Below, piece by piece: positions 44,689-55,700 of a DNA stretch of 64,000 bases. The position numbers were made by a program, and so were the translations under genes. A model generated the notes under the pieces. The model saw nothing but the letters and a program-made list of their open reading frames with translations. It searched no databases and was not told where the DNA came from. The stretch is from Bryobacterales bacterium (lineage in GTDB: Bacteria; Acidobacteriota; Terriglobia; Bryobacterales; Bryobacteraceae), in the NCBI GenBank assembly GCA_016789905.1, contig JAEUQC010000104.1, positions 34,940 to 98,939 on the forward strand. Reading direction: 5' to 3'. Position 1 is the stretch's first letter; every line of letters starts with the position of its first letter.

Positions 44689-46326
44689 CTATTGCTTATA
44701 TTCCAGCACCTGGCCATCCGCTAACAAGCGTGCTCGCAGCTTTTCGTACGGTACATCCTGAACGGCCATATTGCCCTCAATAGCCATCACCGCGGCCGTC
44801 GCGGCCGATTGGCCCAGAATCATGAAAACCGGCTCCATGCGGATGGATCCGTAGGCAATGTGCGAACTCGAAACGCAGACCGGCACTAGCAGGTTCGCCG
44901 CCTGGCCCGCCTTCGGCACCAATGACCCGTAGGAGATTTGGTACGGCCCCCGCGTGCTTACCCCGATATCACCCTCATTCTGCACATAGCCTTCAGGGGT
45001 AATGTAGCGTTGGATGTTATGGGAATCAATGCCATAAGAGCCCATGCCGATCGACTCCGGCGTCGGCCGCTTCTTGGTCAGTTCATGCTCCGTCATCACG
45101 TACCGGCCAATCATCCGCCGCGCTTCTCTCACGTACATTTGGTGCGGCCAGTTGGCGTTATCCCGAAACTCGTCTTTCGACAGACCCCACTTCGCCATCT
45201 CGTTCCGCACCTCGGCGGGTACCCGCGGATCGTTGGCAATGAAATATAGCCAGCCTTGCTGATACTGAACGTGTTCCCGGATAATCTCCTTCCGGCGGGC
45301 ATATGTGGCCTCCGGGTAATCCCAGTTTCTTCCAATGTTGTCGGTGGAAAATGGGCCATGGTTGTTTGTATCCGTCTTCGCGTTCGGAATCGGATCGAAC
45401 TTCTGGAACGTCTCCCGCCAGCCGGCGTCAAAGATCCGGACCAGTAGTTCGTACTCCTTTGGGTCGTAACCAGCCGGTTTGGGGAACGGCACCCGGTTGG
45501 CCGGTACCTGGGTCAGACACATGCGGAAACAATACGCTTGTACTTTCTTGTCTCCCTCCCCTTTTGTTCCGGGAGGCTCTGTGCTAATTCGCGGCAGCAC
45601 ACCGCTCTTCGGATCGCCGGGGATCACATAGGGAGAAATCGGTTTCGCCACCGCGCCAAAATGGTGACGGTGATGCAAAACGCCGGTTTGGACTCCATTC
45701 CACTCTTCACCGTATGTCTTAGTCCCCTCTCGGCCAACGTGGTAATCCACCCCAGCGGCGGCCATCAGGTCGCCTTCGTAGGTTGCGTCCATGAAGATTT
45801 TTGCCACATAGGTCTTGCCGTCCAGCGTGCGGATGGACGTGATGCGGTCACCCTGTTTCTTGACGCCATTTTCCCGGTCCAGCATCGCATTACGCACAAT
45901 GGGGATCTTGAACTCCTTTACCCATTGTTCGTAGACGTCCTCGGCTACGTGCGGTTCAAAGATCCACATGGTCCGCCCCGCCGTATCCAGCGCCGGGGTT
46001 CCTTGCCCCTTATTTCCAAACTCTTCGCGCTTCTGCCACCGCCACGCCCCCGGCTTTTCGTAGTGGTTCCAGACCCGTTGATAAAACTCGCGAGACAACC
46101 CGCCAATAACGGCCTTATTCCCTGAATCGGTCCACCCCAGACCTCCCGCCGTCAGTCCGCCGAGGTGAGTCTCCGGACAAACCAACTGCACGGATTTACC
46201 CATCTTCTTCACCTGAATCGCGGCGGTAATCGCACCGGAAGTGCAGCCATAGATCAGTACATCGGCCTGGCGCGGAGCGGCGCATAGCAACAGACCGAAC
46301 AGCAAAGGAAGGAGGCGCTGGAGCAT
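44689..46326 (-). CDS. FAD-dependent oxidoreductase (FAD_oxidored family), exported
   Basis: The product is ~545 aa. I chose ATG 46326, which begins the signal MLQRLLPLLFGLLLCAAP and lies 8 bp after a TAGACT hexamer; ATG 46332 is equally in frame. The FAD-binding start is ADVLIYGCTSGAITAAIQ and HLGGLTAGGLGWTDSG; other motifs are FMDATYEGDLMAAAGVDYHV and PVCVSSSHIAYGSIRMEP. This family is widespread among exported proteins of Planctomycetes and Acidobacteria with unknown substrates, possibly carbohydrate-related. Confidence 0.87.
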   Translation of the reverse strand: MLQRLLPLLFGLLLCAAPRQADVLIYGCTSGAITAAIQVKKMGKSVQLVCPETHLGGLTAGGLGWTDSGNKAVIGGLSREFYQRVWNHYEKPGAWRWQKREEFGNKGQGTPALDTAGRTMWIFEPHVAEDVYEQWVKEFKIPIVRNAMLDRENGVKKQGDRITSIRTLDGKTYVAKIFMDATYEGDLMAAAGVDYHVGREGTKTYGEEWNGVQTGVLHHRHHFGAVAKPISPYVIPGDPKSGVLPRISTEPPGTKGEGDKKVQAYCFRMCLTQVPANRVPFPKPAGYDPKEYELLVRIFDAGWRETFQKFDPIPNAKTDTNNHGPFSTDNIGRNWDYPEATYARRKEIIREHVQYQQGWLYFIANDPRVPAEVRNEMAKWGLSKDEFRDNANWPHQMYVREARRMIGRYVMTEHELTKKRPTPESIGMGSYGIDSHNIQRYITPEGYVQNEGDIGVSTRGPYQISYGSLVPKAGQAANLLVPVCVSSSHIAYGSIRMEPVFMILGQSAATAAVMAIEGNMAVQDVPYEKLRARLLADGQVLEYKQ

Positions 46327-46352
46327 ACTCATCCAGTCTAACGCCAGACTGG

Positions 46353-47219
46353 CTACCGGTCGAAATAGTGGCGGCCGTAAAGACGGGTCAGGTCCCTGGC
46401 TTGACGCAGCAAATGGAGCCCGGCAAAGCTCAGCCCAGCGCCGAATAGACACAGGAGAAGTCCCAGCACTCTTGCCGAATCCCGCGCCCTTCGCAACACT
46501 GCGGACGCCGGATGCGCACCAAGCGAAACCGCGACTGGAATGACGTGCTCGCCTTCCTGTGTACCCACGATCGTAATGACGCCGAACGGAATCTGCTCTA
46601 CCTTCACGCGAAAGGCCGGGGGGAAGACCGCGCCTTCAGCCAATGGAGCAGTCGAGGTGAAAACGATCCAACCGCTCTCCACACGCACCGAGTGACCCGG
46701 CATCGCGGCCGCCACGCGCCGCAAAAGTTCCCCGTCCAGCTCAAGCGGCGTCCATGGTCCGGTCTTCGCCAAATCCGCGGTATCAACGCGAAACGCACCG
46801 AGGGTTACTCCGAACGCATTGGAAAACACCGGTCCACCCGGACGCGGAGTCCAAACATCCAGCATGTCATCCGGCCTGCGCGGCCGCCTGGGCCGGATTC
46901 GATCCGTCCGCGTCTCTTCAGTTCGACGCAGACACGCGGCCGCCCCAACCGCGCCGAACTGCGGATCGCGCGCAGGCGACGCGGACCCAAGCACCCCGGT
47001 CAAATGAATCCGTCGGCCCTCGTTGGCGGAGTCAACTTTCCCAGCGTTCACAGTGAACACTTCCGGTGCCGCCAGCGCCAGGTCACGAAGCGCGGCATTC
47101 ACCGAGCTAAACACGAAAATTCCCACCCCGGTCCACAGGCAGACATGGCACAGGAAAGGCGAAACGCCCCGGACCGGGCGGCCGCTGAATAGGCCCCGGG
47201 GATGCACGATCGGCTTCAT
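46353..47219 (-). CDS. TMEM43-like membrane protein
   Basis: The product is 288 aa. An N-terminal hydrophobic segment (CLWTGVGIFVFSSV) and a C-terminal pair (VLGLLLCLFGAGLSFAGLHL) flank an extramembrane domain. SANEGRRIHLTGVLGSASPA resembles the NEG..VHV.G motif of the TMEM43/DUF1625 family. Assignment is tentative. Function unknown. Confidence 0.55.
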   Translation of the reverse strand: MKPIVHPRGLFSGRPVRGVSPFLCHVCLWTGVGIFVFSSVNAALRDLALAAPEVFTVNAGKVDSANEGRRIHLTGVLGSASPARDPQFGAVGAAACLRRTEETRTDRIRPRRPRRPDDMLDVWTPRPGGPVFSNAFGVTLGAFRVDTADLAKTGPWTPLELDGELLRRVAAAMPGHSVRVESGWIVFTSTAPLAEGAVFPPAFRVKVEQIPFGVITIVGTQEGEHVIPVAVSLGAHPASAVLRRARDSARVLGLLLCLFGAGLSFAGLHLLRQARDLTRLYGRHYFDR

Positions 47220-47383
47220 CTGGAGTTAACTCGCAGAAAGGCCGCCAACCGGCTCATATTCTCGTCGAAGTACGACCGTTCGGTCTCGATTCGCCAACCA
47301 GACGGCAGGAAACCGTAAATCACACCACCGCCAGGTCCTTACGAGATTCTGTCTCCCGGTTCAACGGTCAGCGAATCGAATCC

Positions 47384-48544
47384 TTACTTGGCGTGGCTGA
47401 TCCGCCAAATCTTGTTATTGCCGTCTTCAGAAAGCAACAAACTGCCATCAGCCAACTGCGCCAACCCAACAGGCCGGCCCCACACTTCGCGGACATCTTC
47501 ACCCAGCATGAATCCTGTCAAAAACGGTTCCGGCTGACCAACCGGTTTGCCGCCCTTGAACGCCTGGAACACAATGGAATAACCGGTCCGCTTGGACCGG
47601 CCCGACGATCCCCGCAGCGCGATAAACGCGCCGTTGCGATATTTCGCCGGGAAAGACTTGCCCGTGTAGAAAACGAAATTCATCGCCGAAACGTGCGGGC
47701 CAAGCAGCACGTCCGGTTCCACCGTCTTCTTCACCGCCTCCGGATTCACACCCTTGTGCCGCGGGTCTTCGTTCGGGCCCGCATAGGCATAAGGCCATCC
47801 GTAGAATGCGCCCTTTCTTACTTCGGTGAAGAAATCCGGTGCCACTTCGTCGCCCAGCCCGTCGCGCTCCTGCACCGTCGTCCACAGCCGTTTGCTTTCC
47901 GGTTGGAAGCGGATGCAAACGGAATTCCGCAAGCCGGTGGCGAATATCTCCGCGCCGGAACCGTCCAGGTTGTAGACATTCACCGCGTTGCGATTCGGCG
48001 GGTCGCCAAGGTCCACATTGCTGCCGGAGCCCACAGAAACATACAGCTTCTTCGCCTTCGCGTCAATCGCCAGCGACCGTGTCCAATGCCCTTTTCCGTA
48101 CCCCTTCAGGTCAACCAGTTTCTCCGCCCCGCCGGCCGTCATCGCCTTCAAATCGATCTTGAAGCGGCTGATCGCCTCCGCCTCGGCCACATACAGATAC
48201 CCCTCGTGAAACGCCATCCCGAACGGACGGTCCAGCCCGCCGATGAACGGCTTGCGGTCTTTGTCGTTACTAACAATGAACACGCCGCCCTTGGCCACAC
48301 TTTCGGTCACCAGCACCGCGCCTCCCGGCAGTTGCAGCAGTTCCCGCGGCTTCTGATAGCCGGTGGAATACTCTTCCACCTTGAAGCCGGAAGGAACCGT
48401 CAGCGTCTTGCCCGCAGGCTGCGGAATAACCTTCGCTGGATTGGAAACCTGGCCCGCCGGATTCGGCGGCGGCAGCGTGTATTTACGGGCTTGCGGATAG
48501 ACGGAAGCCGATAGCAGGAGGGTGAAAAGTACAGCGCGTTTCAT
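47384..48544 (-). CDS. PQQ-type glucose/sorbosone dehydrogenase-like beta-propeller
   Basis: The product is 386 aa with signal MKRAVLFTLLLSASVYPQ. A six-bladed propeller follows: VPSGFKVEEYSTGYQKPREL, LPGGAVLVTESVAKGG, DRPFGMAFHEGYLYVAE, LYVSVGSGSNVDLGDPPNR, FATGLRNSVCIRF and FYGWPYAYAGPNEDPRHKG. It matches the soluble aldose-sugar/sorbosone dehydrogenase family. The GLRNS and FYGWPY motifs are standard there. Periplasmic sugar oxidation is likely, with PQQ from outside or encoded elsewhere. Confidence 0.9.
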   Translation of the reverse strand: MKRAVLFTLLLSASVYPQARKYTLPPPNPAGQVSNPAKVIPQPAGKTLTVPSGFKVEEYSTGYQKPRELLQLPGGAVLVTESVAKGGVFIVSNDKDRKPFIGGLDRPFGMAFHEGYLYVAEAEAISRFKIDLKAMTAGGAEKLVDLKGYGKGHWTRSLAIDAKAKKLYVSVGSGSNVDLGDPPNRNAVNVYNLDGSGAEIFATGLRNSVCIRFQPESKRLWTTVQERDGLGDEVAPDFFTEVRKGAFYGWPYAYAGPNEDPRHKGVNPEAVKKTVEPDVLLGPHVSAMNFVFYTGKSFPAKYRNGAFIALRGSSGRSKRTGYSIVFQAFKGGKPVGQPEPFLTGFMLGEDVREVWGRPVGLAQLADGSLLLSEDGNNKIWRISHAK

Positions 48545-48560
48545 CGGTTACGCCAGTTTA

Positions 48561-49814
48561 TCACTCCCCGCGCGGCCCGGCCAGCAGCCTTTCCCGCAGC
48601 GTTGCTTCGTCTAAATCACCGGTCCACTTCGCCACCACCACCGCCGCCACCCCGTTGCCAATCACGTTCGTGATCGCCCGCGCCTCCGACATAAAGCGGT
48701 CAATGCCAAGGATCAGCGCCAGCCCCGCCACCGGCACATTCCCCACCGCCGAAAGCGTCGCCGCCAGCACAATGAACCCGCTCCCGGTCACGCCCGCCGC
48801 CCCTTTGGATGTCAGCAGCAGCACCGCCAGCAGCGTTATCTGCTGTGTTAGCGTCATCGGCGTATTCGTCGCTTGCGCAATGAACACCGCCGCCATCGTC
48901 AGGTAAATCGACGTGCCATCCAGGTTAAACGAATACCCCGTAGGAATCACCAGCCCAACCGTCGATTTCCCCGCTCCCAGGCTCTCCAGCTTCAACATCA
49001 TCCGCGGCAGCGCCGCTTCCGACGACGATGTTCCCAACACGATCAAGATCTCCTCCTTTATGTAACGCAGAAACCGGAAGATGCTGAACCCGTGAAACCG
49101 GGCAATGCCCCCCAACACAACAAAAACAAACACCACGCACGTCACATAAAACGTCCCCATCAATTGCGCCAGCGACAACAGACTCTTCAGCCCATACGTG
49201 CCCACCGTGAACGCCATCGCCCCGAACGCCCCAATCGGCGCCAGCGCGGTGATCATCTTCACGATCGCGAACAGTATCTCCGACGTCCGCTCGATAAACG
49301 TGAACACTTCGTTCTTGTGCGAACCCAGCCGCTGCAGCGCCACGCCGAAGAAAATAGCAAGCAGCAACACCTGCAGAATCTCGCCCTTGGCGAACGCGTC
49401 AAAAAAGCTCGATGGAATCACGTTCAAAATGAAATCTGTCGTCGAGGTCATCTTCCCCGGCGCCGTGTAAGCCGCAATCGAACCCGCGTTCAAAGTCTTC
49501 GGGTCAACATTCATCCCCGCCCCCGGCTCCAGGACGTTCACCACAAACAGCCCCACCAGCAGCGCCACCGTCGAAACCACCTCGAAATACAACAGCGCCA
49601 GCCCGCCCGTCTTTCCCACTTTTTTCATATCCGCCGTGCCGGCAATCCCCACCACCACCGTGCAGAAAATAATCGGCGCAATGATCATCTTGATCAGCTT
49701 GATGAACCCATCACCGAACGGCTTCATCGCCGCCGCGCTCTCCGGCGCCATCGCGCCAAAGGCAATGCCCGCCGTGATCGCCACCAGAACCTGAAAATAG
49801 AGGGACCGAAACAT
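48561..49814 (-). CDS. dctA: C4-dicarboxylate:cation symporter, DctA-like
   Basis: The product is 417 aa. It has eight hydrophobic segments and the re-entrant hairpin motifs of the DAACS family: [19 protein letters not shown] (serine-rich), [20 protein letters not shown] (the NxDG metal/substrate site) and [13 protein letters not shown]. It should import succinate, malate or related dicarboxylates with Na+ or H+. It is 16 bp upstream of the sugar dehydrogenase on the same strand. GltP-type substrate (glutamate) cannot be excluded. Confidence 0.88.
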   Translation of the reverse strand: MFRSLYFQVLVAITAGIAFGAMAPESAAAMKPFGDGFIKLIKMIIAPIIFCTVVVGIAGTADMKKVGKTGGLALLYFEVVSTVALLVGLFVVNVLEPGAGMNVDPKTLNAGSIAAYTAPGKMTSTTDFILNVIPSSFFDAFAKGEILQVLLLAIFFGVALQRLGSHKNEVFTFIERTSEILFAIVKMITALAPIGAFGAMAFTVGTYGLKSLLSLAQLMGTFYVTCVVFVFVVLGGIARFHGFSIFRFLRYIKEEILIVLGTSSSEAALPRMMLKLESLGAGKSTVGLVIPTGYSFNLDGTSIYLTMAAVFIAQATNTPMTLTQQITLLAVLLLTSKGAAGVTGSGFIVLAATLSAVGNVPVAGLALILGIDRFMSEARAITNVIGNGVAAVVVAKWTGDLDEATLRERLLAGPRGE

Positions 49815-49850
49815 GTTCCAGCGATTTTACCGCTGTTTCCGGAATCCCCT

Positions 49851-50765
49851 CTAATTACCTCCCGCGCCCTTCCGCACCGGAATCGTCGCGGTGAACTTCG
49901 GTCCCACGGTCACCAACTCAGCCGTCAACGTCTCCGCGCCCGCAACTCCCCGCATCTCCACCACCCAACTCGTCTCCCCAGGTGCCAAATCCACCCCCCG
50001 CAACGCCTGCGTAAACCCCTTCCCCTCTCCCCACCGGTACACCTCTTTCCCCGCACCATCCCTCAACACCAATTCATACGTCTGGCCGCTGGCAAACACC
50101 ACTCGCAGCGGTGCTCCCGTGTTGTTGTTCAAGAACAGGCGCGCATAGCCGTTGCCCAACGCGACACCGAATCCCACCCCGCTCGCATTCAAAACCGTCA
50201 CGCCCGATATCCGCGCATACACCAGATCCTGCGTCCGAAAGCTCGGCCCTCCCGTGTTCTCCTCGCGGTATACCAGACCCACATACGGCAGAAAATTCTC
50301 CTCCGTAATCCCCACCTGGAACACACCCGGATAAGTCAATCGATAGAACGCCCGCTCAAACTCCCCAAGCGCCACTTTTCGCGAAGCCCGCGTGTCGGCC
50401 ACTTGCGCCCGGCCGCAACACGTGGGCAGCGCGGTTTCATACTGCTCGCCCCGCCCCCTGGAAAAGTCGTACCAGAGCCTCTCTTCCCCATTTTGCTCGT
50501 CGTATCGCCACACCCGCCCGCCGCCATCGGCACGCACCCAGTACCGGCCCCGGCGGAACTCCGATAACTCGTAGTAATCGACTCCATTGAACTCGCCCCG
50601 CCGGGTCACTTCCACCGTTACGTCCGTTTCCCCCGGCCGCGGCGTACCGCCCATGCGGTACACCCAGACGTTCCCCACGGCAAGCGGGAAATAGTCCGGC
50701 GCCTGCGCCACCGCGGCGGCCGCGGCCAATACGAAACTACTGATAAAAGTTCTTGCACCACGCAT
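49851..50765 (-). CDS. Exported protein with C-terminal BsuPI-like domain
   Basis: The product is 304 aa with signal TFISSFVLAAAAAVAQA. Residues ~25-190 form an all-beta region (DYFPLAVGNVWVYRMGG) seen in acidobacterial lipoprotein-like proteins. Residues ~205-300 resemble the BsuPI intracellular proteinase-inhibitor domain: LFLNNNTGAPLRVVFASGQT and YRWGEGKGFTQALRGVDLAP. The start overlaps the upstream aldo/keto reductase by 29 bp. Role unknown, perhaps protein binding in the envelope. Confidence 0.7.
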   Translation of the reverse strand: MRGARTFISSFVLAAAAAVAQAPDYFPLAVGNVWVYRMGGTPRPGETDVTVEVTRRGEFNGVDYYELSEFRRGRYWVRADGGGRVWRYDEQNGEERLWYDFSRGRGEQYETALPTCCGRAQVADTRASRKVALGEFERAFYRLTYPGVFQVGITEENFLPYVGLVYREENTGGPSFRTQDLVYARISGVTVLNASGVGFGVALGNGYARLFLNNNTGAPLRVVFASGQTYELVLRDGAGKEVYRWGEGKGFTQALRGVDLAPGETSWVVEMRGVAGAETLTAELVTVGPKFTATIPVRKGAGGN

Positions 50766-51702
50766 GGCGTTTCAATATGGCAAGCGTTTCGGCCGTCAGC
50801 GGACCCATCTCGGCCACCGCCGCGTTCGCTTCCACATTCCTAACCTTACGCATTCCCGGAATCACTGTGGAAACCGCGTCGTTTGCCAGCGTAAACCGCA
50901 GCGCCGTCGTCGCCACCGGTTCAGCATCGCCCAGTTCGGCCCGCAGCGCCTGGAACGCGCGTTCCACCTGCGCCTTCCGGTCTCCCCGGAAGTAGAAATC
51001 CCGGAACTCGCCTGCCTCGAAGACCGTGTCTTTCGTGATCGCTCCCGTCAGCGCCCCCTCATCCAACGGCACCCGCGCCAGAACACCGATGTTATGCTTC
51101 TTACAAGCACCGAATAAGTTAGCGGCCGGCGATTGATCATAGATGTTATAAATCACCTGCACCGTGTCGATAAGTCCCGTCTCAATAATTCCCAGCGCCG
51201 AATCCGGCTGATGGTCGTTAATCGAAATGCCGAAGTGCTTCACCTTTCCGGCCTTCTTCAGATCCTCAATCCCCCGCCGCCACGCCTCGTCCCCCAGCCA
51301 ATCCGGATTCCACACGTGGAACTGCTGCAGGTCGATACAGTCCGTGCTCAAATTCTTGAGCGACTGCTCCGTCATGTCCACGATGTACTCATACGGAAAT
51401 ACCTCATCAATCGCCGTGCCCTTCCGCGCCGGCCAAACGCGATTCTTCGGCGGAATCTTCGTCGCCACCATCACCGGCGCCTTCGTCTCCGCCACAATCT
51501 GCGCTATCAACCGCTCCGAATGTCCTTCGTTATAGGCAAACGCGGTATCGATGAAGTTGATCCCCAACTCGATCGCCCTCCGCAGCGCCTGCAACGACTC
51601 TTCGTCGGAGCCGTTCATCCACTGCTTGCCGCCAATCCCCCAGGCGCCAAACCCAATCTCTGAAACCGCCAGGCCGGTCCGGCCCAATGTACGAGTACGC
51701 AT
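50737..51702 (-). CDS. Aldo/keto reductase
   Basis: The product is 321 aa from the ATG at 51702. The family signature GINFIDTAFAYNEGHSERLI (catalytic Asp and Tyr), VMVATKIPPKN (Lys), CIDLQQFHVWNPDW (His) and the C-terminal IPGMRKVRNVEANAAV (NADPH site) are all present. It reduces aldehydes or ketones with NADPH; close to YajO/Gfo-like bacterial AKRs. Promoter CATAAT 7 bp before ATG. Confidence 0.92.
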   Translation of the reverse strand: MRTRTLGRTGLAVSEIGFGAWGIGGKQWMNGSDEESLQALRRAIELGINFIDTAFAYNEGHSERLIAQIVAETKAPVMVATKIPPKNRVWPARKGTAIDEVFPYEYIVDMTEQSLKNLSTDCIDLQQFHVWNPDWLGDEAWRRGIEDLKKAGKVKHFGISINDHQPDSALGIIETGLIDTVQVIYNIYDQSPAANLFGACKKHNIGVLARVPLDEGALTGAITKDTVFEAGEFRDFYFRGDRKAQVERAFQALRAELGDAEPVATTALRFTLANDAVSTVIPGMRKVRNVEANAAVAEMGPLTAETLAILKRHAWCKNFYQ

Positions 51703-51708
51703 AAGCAC

Positions 51709-51715
51709 TATTATG
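51709..51715. promoter_or_regulatory. Overlapping divergent -10 for pair 51702/51724
   Basis: TATTATG on plus gives TATTAT 9 bp before ATG 51724. The minus reading CATAAT lies 7 bp before ATG 51702. Only 21 bp separate the two start codons. Confidence 0.62.
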
Positions 51716-51723
51716 AAGGCAGT

Positions 51724-52500
51724 ATGCGCTGGATTTTCCTGGCCCTCTCCACCACGCTCCTCTTCGGCGCCAGCATTCGCCTTTTTCTCAAGGACGGTAC
51801 CTACCACGCCGTCCGCGAATACCAGGTGCTAGCCGACCGCGTCCGCTTCTATTCCCTCGAACGCAGCGACTGGGAAGAGATCCCCCTCGAACTCATCGAC
51901 CTCGCCAAAACCAAAGCCGCCATCGCCTCCCGCGAAGCCGAACTCGCCTCCGAAAAGAAGGCCGAAGCCGAAGAGGACGCTGCCGAAAAGGCCATGCGTA
52001 AAGAGATCCGGTCCGTCCCCGCCGAACCTGGCCTCTACTACCTCACCGAGGGCGAACCCATGCGCGCTTTGAAACCCGCCGAACTCAAAATCGTGCAGGA
52101 CAAGAAGCGCCAAATCCTGAAAGTGCTCACCCCCATCCCCATCCTCTCCGGCAAAAGCCACGTCGAAATCGATGGCCTGAAGAGCCCCTTCGTCGTCAAG
52201 GAAGACCGGCCTGAATTCTATTTCCGCCTCGCCAGCGAGGAGCGCTTCGGGCTCGTCCGCTGCGTCCCCGCTCCCAAAGGCACCGGGCGTATTGTCGAAC
52301 GCTGGGAAATCGTTCCAGTAGTAAAGGAAGTAATGGTACAGCACGAAGAGGTGCAGATCTTCCGCAAACAGGTCGGTGATGGGCTCTACAAAGTCTGGCC
52401 CATCGAACCGCTCACAACCGGCGAATACGCCTGGATTGAATTCACCGAAGGAAAGGGCAACACCCAGGCGTGGGATTTCTCCTTTCAGGCCAGGAAATAA
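51724..52500 (+). CDS. Exported hypothetical protein with Glu/Ala/Lys-rich segment
   Basis: The product is 258 aa with signal MRWIFLALSTTLLFGASI. Residues ~20-50 (FLKDGTYHAVREYQVLADRV) look like a small beta module often seen in acidobacterial secreted proteins. Residues ~60-95 are a charged helix (EAELASEKKAEAEEDAAEK). A beta-rich C-terminal domain ends in YAWIEFTEGKGNTQAWDFSF. Family not recognised. Its promoter is shared with the divergent reductase. Confidence 0.75.
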   Translation: MRWIFLALSTTLLFGASIRLFLKDGTYHAVREYQVLADRVRFYSLERSDWEEIPLELIDLAKTKAAIASREAELASEKKAEAEEDAAEKAMRKEIRSVPAEPGLYYLTEGEPMRALKPAELKIVQDKKRQILKVLTPIPILSGKSHVEIDGLKSPFVVKEDRPEFYFRLASEERFGLVRCVPAPKGTGRIVERWEIVPVVKEVMVQHEEVQIFRKQVGDGLYKVWPIEPLTTGEYAWIEFTEGKGNTQAWDFSFQARK

Positions 52501-52603
52501 ACGCCCGAAAGAATTTTCTCCGTAACAGTTTGCCCGCCCGGAGCATCACGCTCGCAGGGGCTCGCTCGTTCAGCCCTAAGTCATGCGGTTTCATGCGATT
52601 ATG

Positions 52604-52612
52604 TGGTATCAT
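52604..52612 (+). promoter_or_regulatory. Extended -10 (TGGTATCAT) upstream of OmpA-like gene
   Basis: TGG before TATCAT forms an extended -10. The 5' UTR would be about 100 nt, much longer than other promoters in the window, and ends in GGGAGGAGG before ATG 52717. Confidence 0.5.
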
Positions 52613-52716
52613 GGTCACTGGCTGTCGCGTGGGCGGCAGTTCATAGATTCATCCGCGCCCACCTCGCATTTGCAGACAATCCAACACAAACAGATTTTAG
52701 GGAGGAGGACCAGGTA

Positions 52717-55700
52717 ATGTTTAAACGGTCCCTGACATGGTTCGCTCTCATGTCTCTCACCGTCGCCGGCCTGTTGGCCCAAGGTCAATCGACCACCGCG
52801 ACGAAAGACGACTGGGAAGAAATCAATTTTGAGACTAGCTCGGCGGTACTCACGGACGGGTACCCGAGCCTGCTGCGTTTGGCGGAACTGTTGACCAAGA
52901 ATCCCGGCTATAAGGTCCGTGTGGAAGGCCACACCGACGGCACCGGTTCCAAACGCGCTAACGAAAAATTGGGCATGCAGCGCGCCCAGGCCGTAAAGTC
53001 GTTCCTTGAAAAATACGGCGCGCGTCCAGACCAGATCACCGCCACCACGCAAGGCATGGGCCAGCCCAAGGTGGGCAACGACACCAAAGAAGGCCGCTGG
53101 ATGAACCGCCGCACCATGCTCTACGTGGCCGACGGCCAGGGCAGGCCCGTCTCCGCCGGCGGCGTTGGGGATGCCATTCGCAATCTCAACGCGGCCACCG
53201 GCGGCCCCGCCGCCGCCGCTGACCCGAAGTGCTGCGATGAAATCCTCAAACGCCTCGACAAGCTCGACGACATCCTTGCCCTCCTCCGCACCATGAAGGG
53301 CGATCACGACAAGCTCGCCGGCGAAGTCGCCAAGCTCAAAGAAGACAACACGAAGCTCGCCGCCGCCACCGCCGCTGGCGTGGGCGCCGCGGGTCTGGCC
53401 CCCGCCGCCAAACAGGATGTCGCCGACGTCTCCCGCAAAGTCATCGAAGAGACGCTCATGAAGAACACGTCTCCCAAATGGTCCATCCTCGGCGCCAATG
53501 CCGGCGTCGATAACGAAGGCCGCCTCACCTTCACCGGCAAGGGCCGCTACTTCGCTCCCATCGGCAAGTCCAGCGCCCTGCAAAGCGAAGCCGAATACAT
53601 GTACTTCCGCGACCGTCAGGAAGGCCAGTTTGACGCCGGTCTCGTCCAGCGCTTCGACAAAGTGCAGATGGGCCTCTTCTCCAGCTTCAAACACGCCACC
53701 TTCAGCGAATTCCGCTCCGGCGGCACCCTCGGTCAGGGCGCTCTTGCCATCGATTACATCTTCAAACGCGGCCGTCTCGGCGTCTTCGGCACCAAGGCCT
53801 TCCTGAACAATGCCGTCGTCAACCGCGCCCCCGTCAGCCCCAACGTGATCCTGGAAACCTACATGCGCGCTGTCGATCAGATCGGCGGCTCCACCTCGGT
53901 CGCCCTCTGGAAAGATACCTATGTCGAAGGCAACCTCGGCTTCCTCCGCGCCTATGGCAACAACAACAAGCCCGGCGGGATGGTCCGCTTCGTCCAGCCC
54001 CTCAACAAAATGGTGGCCCTCAGCATCGAAGGCGGCTTGAACGAAACGCTCATCGGCCGAAACAATTCCGGCTCGGTTCGTTTCGGCGTCCTTTTCGGCA
54101 ACTGGCTCCGTCCGAAGGACTACGCCACCGTCGAAACGCCCGTCCCCATGGACATCCCCCGCGTCCGGTATGAATTGCTCACCCGCCGCATCCGCACCGG
54201 CAACAGCGCTCCCATCGCCGACGCTGGCGGCGATCAGTTCAACACTCCGGCTGGCAACATCCGTCTCGACGGCTCGGCTTCCTACGATCCCGATGGCGAC
54301 CCCATAACCTTCCAGTGGCAGCAGGTCGCCGGTCCCACCGTCGCCCTCACCAACGCCACTCAGGCCGTCGCCACCTTCACTGCCGCCGCCGGGCAAACCT
54401 ACGCCTTCCGCCTCACCGTGAAAGACGATCAGGGCGCCCAAGGCGTCTCCCGCGCCACGGTCACTTCTCGCGCCGCGGCCGCCGTTCGCATCCTCCGTTT
54501 CCAGGCCAACCCCGTTCAGGTCCGCGCCGGCCAGCCCGTCAACCTCCTCTGGTTGATTGAAAATGCCGACTCGGCCACCATCAGCCCCGTCGTTGGCGCC
54601 GTCAACGCCACCCAGGGCACAACCCAGGTCAGCCCCAACGAAACCACCACCTACCGCCTCACCGCGCGCAACGCCACCAGCGAAGCCGTGGAAACGGTCA
54701 CCGTCAACGTCGAACGCCCGCTGCCCCGTATCATCAGCTTCCAGGCCAGCCCCGCCACCATCAATCGCGGCCAGGGCTCCACCCTCGCCTGGCAAACTGA
54801 AAACGCGGACACCGTCACCGTCTCCGGCGTTGGCACCGTGAACGCCAATGGCACCGCGCCCGTCAGCCCCGCCGACACTACCACCTACACCATCACCGCT
54901 ACGAACCAGTTCGGTTCCTCTTCGGCCACGGCGGTCATCCAGGTCGGCACTCCGCCCACCGGCGGCGGCGATGGCCTCCCGCGCATCATCCGCTTCACCG
55001 CCGCGCCCATGGACATCACCGCCGGTGATCGCTCCTCCATCGATTGGCTGGTTGAAAACGCAACCAATGTCACCATCAATTCGCTCGGCTCCGTTGGCCT
55101 CCAGGGGAACGTACCCGTCTCCCCCACCGCCAATACGCTCTACACCATCACGGCCTCCAACGCTGTTGGCCAGGTAACCTCTACCATCGGCATCAACGTT
55201 CGTCCCGCCGTTCCGCAGCCGCCCCCGGCGCCAACGCTCACCGCTTGCGTCGCCAACCCGGTGGAAGTCGTCAAGGCCGGTGACCCGGCCTCCATCAGCT
55301 ACACCGCGCAGAACGCTACCGTGGTCACCCTGAACGGGCTCGGCGTCCCTAACCCCGTCGTCGTCCGTCCAACGGCAACCACCACCTACACGCTCATCGC
55401 CTACAACGCCCAGAACCAGACGGCGCGTTGCGAAGTCACCGTGCGCGTCGCCGCGGAACCCGCCGTCATTCGGCCCACCGCCAATGCCGGCCCCAGCATC
55501 ACCACCATCGACCGCCTCCTCACGCTCGACGGCACCAAGTCCTCCGATCCCAGCGGCGGCGCGCTCACCTACCGGTGGCGCCCGCTTGAAAAAACCGCCG
55601 TCGTCCTCGAACCCAATTCGCCCACGCCCCGCGTGCAACTCGGCGAACAGTTCGGCCCCTATACATTCGAACTTACGGTAACCAACGGGGCCGGCGTCTC

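Noticed and set aside
48873..50567. 564-aa open frame on plus across dctA and the BsuPI-like gene
   Set aside because: Extremely Arg/His/Gln-rich, spans two real minus-strand genes and their spacer; a high-GC shadow.
52615..55638. 1007-aa open frame on minus opposite the OmpA-like gene
   Set aside because: Composition is Gly/Ala/Asp-rich nonsense produced by C-ending codons of the plus gene. It has no domains, and the plus strand encodes recognisable OmpA, PKD and Ig modules.
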